Made by a program: the position numbers and the translations under genes. A DNA stretch of 64,000 nucleotides from contig DLST01000012.1 in the NCBI GenBank assembly GCA_002500745.1, positions 124,001 to 188,000 on the forward strand. The letters are read 5' to 3'. Shown in pieces: positions 27,150-36,343 of this stretch. Under the pieces are notes generated by a model. It made no database searches, was not told where the DNA came from, and saw only the letters and a list, made by a program, of their open reading frames with translations. Source of the stretch: Sphingobacterium sp. UBA7855 (GTDB lineage: Bacteria > Bacteroidota > Bacteroidia > Sphingobacteriales > Sphingobacteriaceae). Numbering within the stretch: position 1 is the first letter of the stretch; each line of letters begins with the position of its first letter.

Positions 27150-27217
27150 CAAAACTATACTGATCACCAATTCATAGGGTTCGTTTTTGTACGAAAATGG
27201 TTTGATTTTGTACAAAA
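27150..27217 (-). promoter_or_regulatory. Promoter and hybrid-regulator operator of the PUL A susC operon
   Basis: On the minus strand 27150-27157 reads TAGTTTTG, a -7 box (TAnnTTTG). Upstream, two GTAC half-sites (27189-27192 and 27210-27213) are 21 bp apart, with AAATGGTT and TTTTGTACAAAA (plus-strand reading) between and around them. The same arrangement, 23 of 29 positions identical, is found before the GH2 operon at 39903-39931. The near half-site overlaps the -35 region, the usual place for an AraC-type activator. No -33 element is obvious. The start site is inferred. Confidence 0.6.
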
Positions 27218-27241
27218 GGCAAAAACAGGTGTTTTTGCCTT
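27214..27241 (-). terminator. Intrinsic terminator after the beta-helix gene
   Basis: A perfect 11-bp stem (AAGGCAAAAAC with GTTTTTGCCTT) encloses a 4-nt loop. On the minus strand it is followed by TTGTAC, and its 3' T-run forms part of the operator of the next promoter. It ends transcription of the gene stopping at 27272. Confidence 0.75.
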
Positions 27242-27271
27242 AAACAAATAAGATTGCGAGCAATTGCATTA

Positions 27272-28501
27272 CTAATTTTTTATTGCCATTACATGATCTA
27301 GAACTACCGTATCACTTCGTTGCACATCAATAGCTTCACCCTGCCCTTTATACAGGATGTCTCTGAAACTGGCCTGGGAAATACCGCTGGCTTTTATAGG
27401 TTGATGACTGATGACATTCCGCACAAACAAACCTTTCACATGCTCGGCATACTCAACGACTAGGCCTTGCTTTGCCAAGGGACTGATGACCATATTGTCA
27501 ATAAAAACATTGCTTATCCGGAGTTTACCTACAGGCATAATCCGAATAGAACGGTGTGAAATTGAATAAAAGTCCTGCCAATTCTGGAGATAAATAGTCG
27601 AAATATTGTCGATTTCACCCCTGTATATCGAACCACTGACCACATTGACATTTTCTTCTCCAGCGCCCACTCCAGTATCTGTCAAACCGATGTTAATAAA
27701 ATCGTCTCCACTTCTTCCTCTACAATTTGCAATAAGAATATTTTTACAGCCAAAACGTATGCCCATCCCATCTTGGTTTAAGATCTGTTGGTCAGTTCCA
27801 TCCACATTCACGGCTTGCCTTACGTTAAAAGTAATATCGCTTATCTTACCATTTGTACAGCGCTCTAGTACCAATCCATGCCCATGATAATCTTTCAATG
27901 TAATGCCACTAACCTCAAAAACATCGGTATAAGCCAATATAATGGCGTGATTACGCCAACCACCCTTTTGATTCATGCCGGGTTTGCCAGCATCAGTGCC
28001 ATAAGATTGGTCAAATCTGCTGGGATTTAGCGATAGTGTTTTATTATGATCTCCGGTAGCTCTTGGATGATCAGCTCCTTCTAGAAGGACATTACCTTTT
28101 CCAATGATCTTGATGTTTTTTAATGGAGATATAGTATTGATTCCCAGTCCTGCATTCGCAGAACGAATAAAATTATCCCGACATTTATCAGAAAGCTTAA
28201 TGGTACAGTTATTCAATTCAAGTTCAAAATCACCAGGAAGTAAAATGGCCTGATCAATGAGCCAAATACTTTTTTTAGCTATGGCGTCATACTTCGGTAT
28301 GACTACTTTTCCGGTACTATTTTTTGCCGCATTTATAGCCCTCTGTATTCGCTCAGACTGCGTTCCAGTTTTATAATTATTAGGGCTGATATACATTTCA
28401 TCTACCGCTTGGTTGAGAGCTGCTGTCAACTGCAACACATTACATAAGCAAATAAAATAGCTCAAGAGAAGAACTCTTCTAAAAATTATTATTTTCATCA
28501 T
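27272..28501 (-). CDS. Secreted right-handed beta-helix protein, GH28/pectate-lyase-like
   Basis: The 409-residue exported protein has a signal peptide (about 1-28) and parallel beta-helix repeats from about 90 to 400. NQDGMGIRFGC near 243 and RGRSGDDFINIG near 260 resemble the NTDG and GDDCIAI catalytic strands of GH28 polygalacturonases, so acidic residues are in place for a hydrolase. It differs from classic GH28 (no clear GHG and RIK motifs), so lyase or another activity is possible. It lies 19 bp after the hybrid regulator gene, probably on the same transcript. In the PUL it would act on an acidic or galactose-containing polymer; the substrate is a guess. Confidence 0.65.
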   Translation of the reverse strand: MMKIIIFRRVLLLSYFICLCNVLQLTAALNQAVDEMYISPNNYKTGTQSERIQRAINAAKNSTGKVVIPKYDAIAKKSIWLIDQAILLPGDFELELNNCTIKLSDKCRDNFIRSANAGLGINTISPLKNIKIIGKGNVLLEGADHPRATGDHNKTLSLNPSRFDQSYGTDAGKPGMNQKGGWRNHAIILAYTDVFEVSGITLKDYHGHGLVLERCTNGKISDITFNVRQAVNVDGTDQQILNQDGMGIRFGCKNILIANCRGRSGDDFINIGLTDTGVGAGEENVNVVSGSIYRGEIDNISTIYLQNWQDFYSISHRSIRIMPVGKLRISNVFIDNMVISPLAKQGLVVEYAEHVKGLFVRNVISHQPIKASGISQASFRDILYKGQGEAIDVQRSDTVVLDHVMAIKN

Positions 28502-28520
28502 CGTTAGAATTGGTTGTTTT

Positions 28521-31500
28521 TTATTTATTCCCGCTGGAAAATTTCTTCTTAAAATCTGAAGGACTTAGTTCAAACTGCTTTTTAAAACAGACACTAAAGT
28601 ATTTGGCATTGTTAAACCCGGTCTGATAAGCAACTTCCGCAATGGTCAAATCTGATTTCTCCAACAGATAAGCGCTTCTTTTCAAGCGCATATTCAGAAT
28701 AAACTCTTTGATCGACATGCCCACAATATCGTTTATCTTTTGATATAGAATGGTTCTGCCCACGTTCATGTCAGCCACAAAGTCCTCTACGGAATAACTG
28801 GCGTTAGCAATGTTTTCTTCAATGACCTGAATGGCCTTAACTAATAGCTCCTCGTCCATCGAGGTGACGGTAACATTGGACGGATCCACTTGAAAATGTT
28901 TGCTGTATTTTTCTTTTAATTCCTGCTGGTTTCTTAAAATGGTTTCTGTTTGTTGCAACAGATAGTCAATATGAAAAGGTTTATCAATAAATACATTTGC
29001 ACCAAATTCCAATGCTTTTATTTTATGCTGATTGTCATCTCCGGTACCCGAAATCATAATAATGGGAATATGGCTAGTCTTGAAGTTTTGCCTCAGGCTA
29101 CGACAAACATCCAGACCGCTCCGATTAGGCATGATTAGATCGGTAATAATGAGCTGCGGATAGATTTTTTCAGCTTTTATTAACCCCTCTTCTCCGTCAC
29201 TTGCCGCATATACATTATATTTTTCAGCCAGACGTTGTTCCAAATAACCCCGGAGTTGTTGGTCATCTTCAATAAGCAGGATATTATCTGTTTTTTTTAT
29301 GGAGATAGCCCCGGTTTCGGGCGTTGCAATATCCTGGGTGATAATATCGTCAATTTCAGAAACGGTGTAATCGTATACGTTAGGTTGCATGTCGCCTGCC
29401 CTGGCCTGTTTTCTTAAAGGTAGGGAAATGGTAAATGAAATTTTATCGGTCTTATTGACCATCCATATTTTACCCTCAAGCACCTCTACCAGTTCTTTCA
29501 CTATGGCAAGTCCAAGTCCTGAACTTTCTTCAAAAGTTGGCCGATGAGAAGATAGGCGATTGAAAGAAGTGTAAAGCGTCGCTATCTGTTCTTCCGAAAA
29601 ACAATCGCCGGTATTTATAACTTCAATGGAGATGTATTCGATTTCTGTCGGATCTAAGGAAGAAAACCGTTCTTTTTCTTCGGGCGTGGCGTTATAGATA
29701 CGTACGCCCACATAACCATTATCGGGTGTATATTTTAGGGCATTTGAGAACAAATTAGTCAATATTTTTTCGATAACATCATAATCAAAGGCAACATATA
29801 AATTGTCCTTGTACGCGGAAATATGGGTTTCAACACCTTTTTTATTGGCGTAGAGCTCAAATAGGCTAAATATATCCCTTACAAAATTGATAAAATCACC
29901 AACCTGCGGATTGAGCGTAATTTTTTGGCTCTCAATTTCCCGAAAACGCAGCAATTGGCTAATCATGCGTTGTATTCTGGTGACATTCCGCTCTATTAAA
30001 TCCATGTAAACCAAAGCAGTATCATTGGCCACAATAGTCTCTTTGAGTTGCTTAAGCGGCTGTAATACCAAGGTTAGTGGTGTTTTTAGATCGTGCGAAA
30101 TATTGGTAAAAAAGTCGATACGTGCCTGATTCAGCTCTTGCATATTGTGTTCTCTTAAACGCTCAAGTGCCAACCGCTCCTTAAAAACTCTTTTATCACT
30201 ATAATATCGCATAATAAAAAACAGCAATGCAAATGCAAAAGCTGCATAGAAACAATAGGCCCACCAGGACAAGAAAAATGGGGGATCGACGTGGATGTAT
30301 AATCGTGATATTTGATCCCCCCATAGCCCATCATTGTTGGAAGACTTGATTTCGAAGGTATAATCTCCGCCCGGGAGGTTGAGAAACTGTACAGATTTCT
30401 GGTTGGGATGACTAATTTGCCAATCTTCGCCAAGCCCTAACATCCGATAAGCAAACTGATTCTTTTCGGCAAATAGATAGCTATTCGCCGAAAACTTAAT
30501 TTCGACATTAGACTGATTACTAGAAAGCCTTATCTTATCTCCCTTTTGGTTGGACAGGCTTCCAATGTCTTTGGACAAAATCGACGATCCGTCATCAGGT
30601 TTCACCAAGGTATTGTTCACCAGAAATCCTGTAAAGAAAACTTTTGGTTTTTGCGGATTTTTATTGAGGTACGTAGGATCAAAAAGTAAAAAGCCATTGG
30701 TGCCGCCAAACAGCATTTCGCCTTTAGAAGTTTTGTAAGCAGCATGTATGTAAAATGAACCGATATTATCTTCCTGGTAGAATCTCGCCTTTTCAAATTT
30801 CCTGGATTTCAAATCGAAGAAAAAAAGACCATCACTGGTACTTAACCACACATTTTTCGTAAAAGCATCTTCTAAAATACCGAATACCATTTTTGCCGGA
30901 AAACCATTACTTGCACTATAATTGATATACGTTCCGTCTCTTTTGAGCACGTTTACACCTTTCCCTAAGGTCCCTAGCCATACATCGCCATTCGAAGCCA
31001 CGGCATAACTGCACAGATTATTTGCTGAATAGGAAGCATCCTTGACCATATAGTGCTTTAAAACGGTTAGCGTATGAGTATTTACGACAAAAAATCCCTG
31101 ATGGCTAATTAAACAGAGCTGGTTTTGATTATTCACATATAATGCTTCTATTTCTAGATTCAACTTATTGCCTTTGGAATCCTTGATTCTAACCATTTCT
31201 ATCGGACCTTGCCGGTTCTTACGATATAAAAATGATTTGTCGGGATCTGTCATCCACCAGTTACCTTCCTGATCGTTTGCAAAATCATACACCGTCAGCA
31301 GTTGCTGGCTTTCCGGAGAGCGGAAATCGAAACTACTGAAACGCTGATTGTTTACATCATAACTGCCAATTCCACCATTATAGGCAGAAATTAACAGGCT
31401 CTTGCTTGCTTCGTCAAACTTAAGCCGCTTAATCATATTGGGACTTGGCCCCCTATCCTGCGACTTTTCGGGATGGATAAACTGATCTTTTTTCCTATCC

Positions 31501-32585
31501 CAGTAATTTAGGCTCCCCCCTTCTGTACCGATCCATATATTTCCCAGATGATCTTCCTGAAAACTACTGACAATGGGATGATTCAGACCGCCAGGGCTCG
31601 GTTTAAAGTAACGTACTCTCGAATCGTAAAGCGAGCAATAGGCGATTTTACCACCGTAGGTACCTATCCAAACACCCTGATCCGGATCTGGATAGATTGT
31701 CCAAATGGAGTTATTGGGCAATGAATAAATATCGTTCAGGTTCATCCGCAAGGTGCTGCTACCTTCATTGGCGGGATCATAAAGGAATAATCCACCCTGG
31801 GTAGCCACCCAGATCACCCCAGTTTGGTCTAAGTACATTTTTTTCGTTAAAACGAATGAATTTCCAGCAACGGCTACCGGAATTTTCTGCTTTAAATTAC
31901 CTGTCAAATCTGTGACATGTATTCCTCCCCGCGGTGTTAAAAAGTAATATAGCCCACGGTATTCAACTACATCGTTTACCTGATTTGCTGTATTGCTAAA
32001 ATCCGCAAACTGAACAAGGCGCTTTTTAGACATTTCTACGGTATGTAAGATTGCATCTTGCGTTAAAAATACCTGGTCTTTGACACTCAATATATTTTGA
32101 AAAGACTTGTTTTTGGGCAACAAAAAACTTTCTATGCGTTCATTTTGTGGATTATAGCGGAGTAAACTATTTTCCGAGAGCATGTAAACTTGACCATCAT
32201 GATGTACACAAACTGAACGAATTACTCCGGGGACAACGATATGAAATGAAAACCGTTGGTAATTAAATTTTAACAAACCCTGCCCCGACGCTAAAAATAG
32301 ATTTCCTTTTCTATCGCAAATTAAAGAACCATAGCCCCATTTCTGCTTTGGCTTCATCGCCGAAACGATATCGTTTAACTGATAAAAGCTATTGCCATCA
32401 TACATGAAAAGTGCATCGGGTCCGGTATACCACATACGTCCTAAACTGTCTTTGGCAATGCTTTGTATACCGCCATAATACGAAGTTTCGGGCATGAGGT
32501 GAAACCGGTATCTCGAAAGATCAATACCGAGTACACATTGTCCCCAGAAAATAAAAAAACAAATTATTAGACTGTATTTATTCAT
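28521..32585 (-). CDS. Hybrid two-component system regulator 1 (sensor, kinase, receiver and AraC domains in one chain)
   Basis: This 1354-residue inner-membrane protein senses a periplasmic oligosaccharide and controls PUL genes. A signal peptide is followed by beta-propeller repeats (about 30-645), a Y_Y_Y domain (about 690-765) and one transmembrane helix (about 772-792). The kinase phosphoacceptor is His831 in NISHDLKTP, the ATPase domain spans about 930-1060, and the receiver aspartate is Asp1149 with Asp1107/Asp1108 and Lys1202. The AraC helix-turn-helix covers about 1250-1350 (TIAEVAYQTGFNNAKYF). All catalytic residues are present. It lies between the GH2 operon and PUL A, and is the likely activator binding the two matching operators at 27189-27217 and 39903-39931; this pairing is inferred. 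Confidence 0.95.
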   Translation of the reverse strand: MNKYSLIICFFIFWGQCVLGIDLSRYRFHLMPETSYYGGIQSIAKDSLGRMWYTGPDALFMYDGNSFYQLNDIVSAMKPKQKWGYGSLICDRKGNLFLASGQGLLKFNYQRFSFHIVVPGVIRSVCVHHDGQVYMLSENSLLRYNPQNERIESFLLPKNKSFQNILSVKDQVFLTQDAILHTVEMSKKRLVQFADFSNTANQVNDVVEYRGLYYFLTPRGGIHVTDLTGNLKQKIPVAVAGNSFVLTKKMYLDQTGVIWVATQGGLFLYDPANEGSSTLRMNLNDIYSLPNNSIWTIYPDPDQGVWIGTYGGKIAYCSLYDSRVRYFKPSPGGLNHPIVSSFQEDHLGNIWIGTEGGSLNYWDRKKDQFIHPEKSQDRGPSPNMIKRLKFDEASKSLLISAYNGGIGSYDVNNQRFSSFDFRSPESQQLLTVYDFANDQEGNWWMTDPDKSFLYRKNRQGPIEMVRIKDSKGNKLNLEIEALYVNNQNQLCLISHQGFFVVNTHTLTVLKHYMVKDASYSANNLCSYAVASNGDVWLGTLGKGVNVLKRDGTYINYSASNGFPAKMVFGILEDAFTKNVWLSTSDGLFFFDLKSRKFEKARFYQEDNIGSFYIHAAYKTSKGEMLFGGTNGFLLFDPTYLNKNPQKPKVFFTGFLVNNTLVKPDDGSSILSKDIGSLSNQKGDKIRLSSNQSNVEIKFSANSYLFAEKNQFAYRMLGLGEDWQISHPNQKSVQFLNLPGGDYTFEIKSSNNDGLWGDQISRLYIHVDPPFFLSWWAYCFYAAFAFALLFFIMRYYSDKRVFKERLALERLREHNMQELNQARIDFFTNISHDLKTPLTLVLQPLKQLKETIVANDTALVYMDLIERNVTRIQRMISQLLRFREIESQKITLNPQVGDFINFVRDIFSLFELYANKKGVETHISAYKDNLYVAFDYDVIEKILTNLFSNALKYTPDNGYVGVRIYNATPEEKERFSSLDPTEIEYISIEVINTGDCFSEEQIATLYTSFNRLSSHRPTFEESSGLGLAIVKELVEVLEGKIWMVNKTDKISFTISLPLRKQARAGDMQPNVYDYTVSEIDDIITQDIATPETGAISIKKTDNILLIEDDQQLRGYLEQRLAEKYNVYAASDGEEGLIKAEKIYPQLIITDLIMPNRSGLDVCRSLRQNFKTSHIPIIMISGTGDDNQHKIKALEFGANVFIDKPFHIDYLLQQTETILRNQQELKEKYSKHFQVDPSNVTVTSMDEELLVKAIQVIEENIANASYSVEDFVADMNVGRTILYQKINDIVGMSIKEFILNMRLKRSAYLLEKSDLTIAEVAYQTGFNNAKYFSVCFKKQFELSPSDFKKKFSSGNK

Positions 32586-32786
32586 TTACAGATGTTTCTA
32601 AAGCTGCTTACAGTTTAATCAGAGATTTACCGATACGAGTTGCAATCAAAATGCTCAGCGATATTATTTACGAACAGTATTCCGTTAAACTACGATTCTC
32701 ATTTTATTATACAAAGAGTCACGTCCAAATTATGGCTTAAGTTCTTTTTCAGCAAGTGAAATCTAAATCAATCAAAAAACGCCAAT

Positions 32787-33557
32787 CTACTTAAAAACAG
32801 GAGTAGGAGACAAATTTATCTTCGTTTGTTGCTTGTTTTTTAGTTCGAATATCACCAGTTCATTGTGGTCGGGTAATAAATAATCTGACGGGATTAACAA
32901 TGACTGTTGTTTTTCTTCTTCCCAATAAGACCCTAAATATTTTTGATTTATCCAAACTTCTCCCATCCCCCACCCTGTCATATTAAGATACTTACTTTGT
33001 GACGGATTAATTTCGAAGTGACCTTGGTAAAAACCGGGGCCACTAGGGGGTGCACTTCGTTCAAAAATCAGATTTTTAAGTGGATAATTACGTGCATCCA
33101 AGGGGATCATTTTCCAGTTATGCAGTTCGTTTCCAGCTAAAGTAACCGCACCAAACACCCCCTTTGAATTGTCTGTAATTTCTGGCCCATAGGTGATTCG
33201 CCCGATATTCTCCACATAAAATTGAAGTATATGTGTGCCCGAACCCGTTTTAATCAGCAGTTTTTTATCTTGATCCGTCAGAGTTCCCTGTAACATGCCG
33301 TCCACATAGACCACCGCATAATCGCGTACATTTTCTAATGCTAGTTCTTCACTTTCGGCATCCGTAGTAATCTCGGTCTGATAAAGCACATAGCCAAATT
33401 CGACGTTCAAATCGTTAAAAGATAACGGACTTTCAGCCTCGACGGTTTTTTTATAGATCTGTGATACTCCGGCTTTCCATTCTACCATCACTTCCTGTGC
33501 CTTTAAGGATTGCCCTAACAAAAACGCTGTTAGCGTCCAGATAAATGCTCTTATCAT
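32787..33557 (-). CDS. Secreted stand-alone GH35 beta-galactosidase C-terminal module (no catalytic domain)
   Basis: The 256-residue exported protein (signal peptide 1-21) matches only the C-terminal beta-sandwich part of GH35 beta-galactosidases. FGYVLYQTEI (54-63), VRDYAVVYVDGMLQGTL (77-93), VENIGRITYGPEI, then GFYQGHFEI and GWGMGEVWINQKYLGSYW (195-212) follow the order seen there. The TIM barrel of about 320 residues with its two glutamates is missing, and there is no space for it between this gene and the GH2 gene 14 bp upstream. It starts cleanly with its own signal peptide, so it is not an obvious frameshift remnant. It may act as a carbohydrate-binding accessory to the GH2 enzymes. It ends the four-gene operon. 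Confidence 0.75.
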   Translation of the reverse strand: MIRAFIWTLTAFLLGQSLKAQEVMVEWKAGVSQIYKKTVEAESPLSFNDLNVEFGYVLYQTEITTDAESEELALENVRDYAVVYVDGMLQGTLTDQDKKLLIKTGSGTHILQFYVENIGRITYGPEITDNSKGVFGAVTLAGNELHNWKMIPLDARNYPLKNLIFERSAPPSGPGFYQGHFEINPSQSKYLNMTGWGMGEVWINQKYLGSYWEEEKQQSLLIPSDYLLPDHNELVIFELKNKQQTKINLSPTPVFK

Positions 33558-33571
33558 CGTTTAACTCTTCT

Positions 33572-36337
33572 TTATTTTATTAAAAATGATTGAATAAAAG
33601 TCTCATCCACGGCAACTTGTGGCGAGAATTTCGCACTTTTAACATAGTTATCCATACTGTACAACAATTGTTGGGTGGCCGGGCGATTATCCATATCGGT
33701 CTTTGTATCTAATGCCATTACCAGAAGTTTTCCGCCGTTCAGTTGGGCTTCGAAACCTATACCTAATTTTTGGTTGTTATCATAGCTGTCAATGACCTGT
33801 ATAAACGGACGAAGTTGTTGTGGGGCATCTTGCATTTCAATTACTTTTGCATGATTGAGGATATCCCACCATTGCCAATCAGTATGGTATGAAGTAAGGA
33901 AATCTTTAAACATGGCCTTTTCATGATGGATCAGATTGCCGATAGTCATTGGTGCCCAAGCAAACATAATAGGGTTCCAAAAATGATTGTGAAATAGTGA
34001 TTTTCGACCTTTTATTTTGTCTGGCGAAGCATAAAGAACCACGGTTTTTCCCTGAGCCAGCTGGCTTTTTGCAACATCATCATAAACATTGGTATACAAA
34101 ACCTTATCTGTAGACTGCATCAGATTTTGATGTTTGGGATATACCCAAAAGTCCCAGCTATTTTTAATGGAATCATTAACAGCAAGATGAACCGTAACCT
34201 TTTGGCTGCGGATATTTTTAAGGGAAATCTCAAATTCACCCACCGGCGACACATTTTGATTGGCAATGGTTTGCTTTTTAAGCGTACCCTTTTGCAATAC
34301 ACTGCCTGCGGTATCCGTCAACCACCATTTAATCTTGGCATTTTCGAGAACGGAATTGCTAAAATTATACACTTCCGCTTTCCCTTTAAATGTTTCTGTA
34401 TTGAAGAAACTGCTTTTTTCGTACCGCAGTAAAGCAACAGTGGGCGCGCAAAACTCTCGGAATTTATCGGCGGTAACCAGTCCCTTTGAGTCCCAGAAGG
34501 GATCAAAAATACCAACTGGAGCGTAACCCTGCCCTGGAAAATCGTTCATCGACAAGAGCTGGAAACCAGCGGATTTACCCGAGCGCAATAAGGCTTCGAT
34601 AACGGCTTTGTATTCCAGTACCGTCAGAGCACCAGATGCCCTAAAGAAATCTTTTGCCTGATCCAACATACCATTCTTTTGCAATAGGTCTCGAAAAACC
34701 TCAAAATTTCGCGCCTCCACGGGGCTGTTTGCATATTTCTTTATCTCATCAAAATTTGGGTAGATACATCGTTGTCCCGACTCGTGCGAGATCACAGGCA
34801 CATCTACATCAGATTCCATATTCTTATCCCAGTCGGTGCCGGGTAGCCCCTCATAAACCTTCACCGCACCTTTGTTGGTTTGTTGGGATACGTAATATTG
34901 ATCTGACCTAACCCGCGTTCGCGCAGTAGAACCACTATACAAATGGCGGGGATCAGCTTTTCTACCTTCGGCAGTTAATTCCTCAATAAAGTCGAAATTG
35001 CCTGTAATTTCATTGCCATTGCAGTAAAGAACAAAAGAAGGGTGATTGCCATATTCTTTTAAAATAGCTTTAATTTCCCGGCGGAAAAAGTTATATCTTG
35101 CCTCGTCCGGTTCGGCATCTTTGCCCCACATAGGCATTTCCACCTCAAAATATATTCCATGTTTGTCTGCCATGCGAAAGGCAGCAGCCGGGGGGCACCA
35201 AGAATGGAAACGTAAATGGTTCATGCCGTAGTCCTTCATCAGCATCATAATTCTTTCCCAAGAGCCATCATCAAGCGGAGCATGTCCTGTTTTTGGAAAA
35301 ACCGCATTTTCTACATTACCTCGTAAATGTATCGGATGATTATTGAGCAGTATATGATTTTTTCCCTGCTTTACTTCGCGCATACCAAAGGTGGTCGATT
35401 TCTCATGCGTATAGCTATTGTTACCATCGGAAGTATTCAACTGGCAGCTAATCCGATAGAGATTTGGGTTAAACTCATCCCACAGTTTAATGCGTTTACC
35501 TAAGGGAATATTGGCCTCTACAATATTTACCGAATCAGTACTTACGATGGCAATTTGATGCTTGAGGCTGTAGTCTGTTCCAGAGATAGCAAAAGATACC
35601 TTACCATTTACCTGCTTTTTAATCGTATTATTTACCTTTAACTTTACTTTTATAGACTGATCGGCTATGTTGGGATATACCTGAAAATCGTCGATGTAGA
35701 CCGGATCTAAGGCCAGCAGTTTCATATCCCCCAAGATGCCGTTCCAGTTAATTTGCGTAAATTCTGTATGTGCATGATTCCATTTGTGCGTATTGTACTG
35801 AAATCGATTATCAATACAAATGGTAATGCGGTGCTTCTTTCCCGGTTTTAAAAATGCACTCAAATCGTGGTTGTGTGGCACGCTGACATAATCGATGCTG
35901 CTAACTTCTTTGGTGTCTACAAAAATCGAACTCAACCAATGGGTACGTTCAAAATATAGAAATATTTTTTTTCCTTTCCAGTCAGCAGGGATTTCGATAT
36001 CACGTTGGTACCATGCCGGACCCATGTATTCATATTTTCGGGTCAGACGGTCAATATATTTATAGGGAGTTTGATACCCTATATGATAATCATCTGTAAT
36101 ACCCGGTAGTTTAATCGTTCCTTGTAATACGTGATTATACCGAGGCGACAGCGAGCCCCTACGAAAATCCATCACATCAGTCTGAAAACCCCAAGTACCA
36201 GATAAATCGACAGCATCTTGCGCTTGCAATAACGTTGTCTGCATTAAAAGCCACAATAAGCATATCAGTTCGATGTATTTGAATAAACCTTTTTTGTATG
36301 TATTCATTTTGTGCTTTACTCTTTTCTCTGCTTTCAT
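33572..36337 (-). CDS. Secreted GH2 family glycoside hydrolase (beta-galactosidase/glucuronidase-like)
   Basis: The protein has the GH2 order: jelly-roll sugar-binding domain (about 45-215), Ig-like domain (220-325), TIM barrel (330-640) and extra C-terminal domains to residue 921. The acid/base is Glu443 in CNGNE and the nucleophile Glu519 in ISHES. The first start (36337) gives ten charged residues before a signal peptide; the ATG at 36307 (residue 11) puts the signal peptide at the terminus and is more likely. It lies 6 bp after the next GH2 gene by the first start, 36 bp by the second. It probably removes a beta-linked sugar in the periplasm or at the surface. The exact sugar cannot be told from the sequence. 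Confidence 0.88.
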   Translation of the reverse strand: MKAEKRVKHKMNTYKKGLFKYIELICLLWLLMQTTLLQAQDAVDLSGTWGFQTDVMDFRRGSLSPRYNHVLQGTIKLPGITDDYHIGYQTPYKYIDRLTRKYEYMGPAWYQRDIEIPADWKGKKIFLYFERTHWLSSIFVDTKEVSSIDYVSVPHNHDLSAFLKPGKKHRITICIDNRFQYNTHKWNHAHTEFTQINWNGILGDMKLLALDPVYIDDFQVYPNIADQSIKVKLKVNNTIKKQVNGKVSFAISGTDYSLKHQIAIVSTDSVNIVEANIPLGKRIKLWDEFNPNLYRISCQLNTSDGNNSYTHEKSTTFGMREVKQGKNHILLNNHPIHLRGNVENAVFPKTGHAPLDDGSWERIMMLMKDYGMNHLRFHSWCPPAAAFRMADKHGIYFEVEMPMWGKDAEPDEARYNFFRREIKAILKEYGNHPSFVLYCNGNEITGNFDFIEELTAEGRKADPRHLYSGSTARTRVRSDQYYVSQQTNKGAVKVYEGLPGTDWDKNMESDVDVPVISHESGQRCIYPNFDEIKKYANSPVEARNFEVFRDLLQKNGMLDQAKDFFRASGALTVLEYKAVIEALLRSGKSAGFQLLSMNDFPGQGYAPVGIFDPFWDSKGLVTADKFREFCAPTVALLRYEKSSFFNTETFKGKAEVYNFSNSVLENAKIKWWLTDTAGSVLQKGTLKKQTIANQNVSPVGEFEISLKNIRSQKVTVHLAVNDSIKNSWDFWVYPKHQNLMQSTDKVLYTNVYDDVAKSQLAQGKTVVLYASPDKIKGRKSLFHNHFWNPIMFAWAPMTIGNLIHHEKAMFKDFLTSYHTDWQWWDILNHAKVIEMQDAPQQLRPFIQVIDSYDNNQKLGIGFEAQLNGGKLLVMALDTKTDMDNRPATQQLLYSMDNYVKSAKFSPQVAVDETFIQSFLIK

Positions 36338-36343
36338 TCATTT

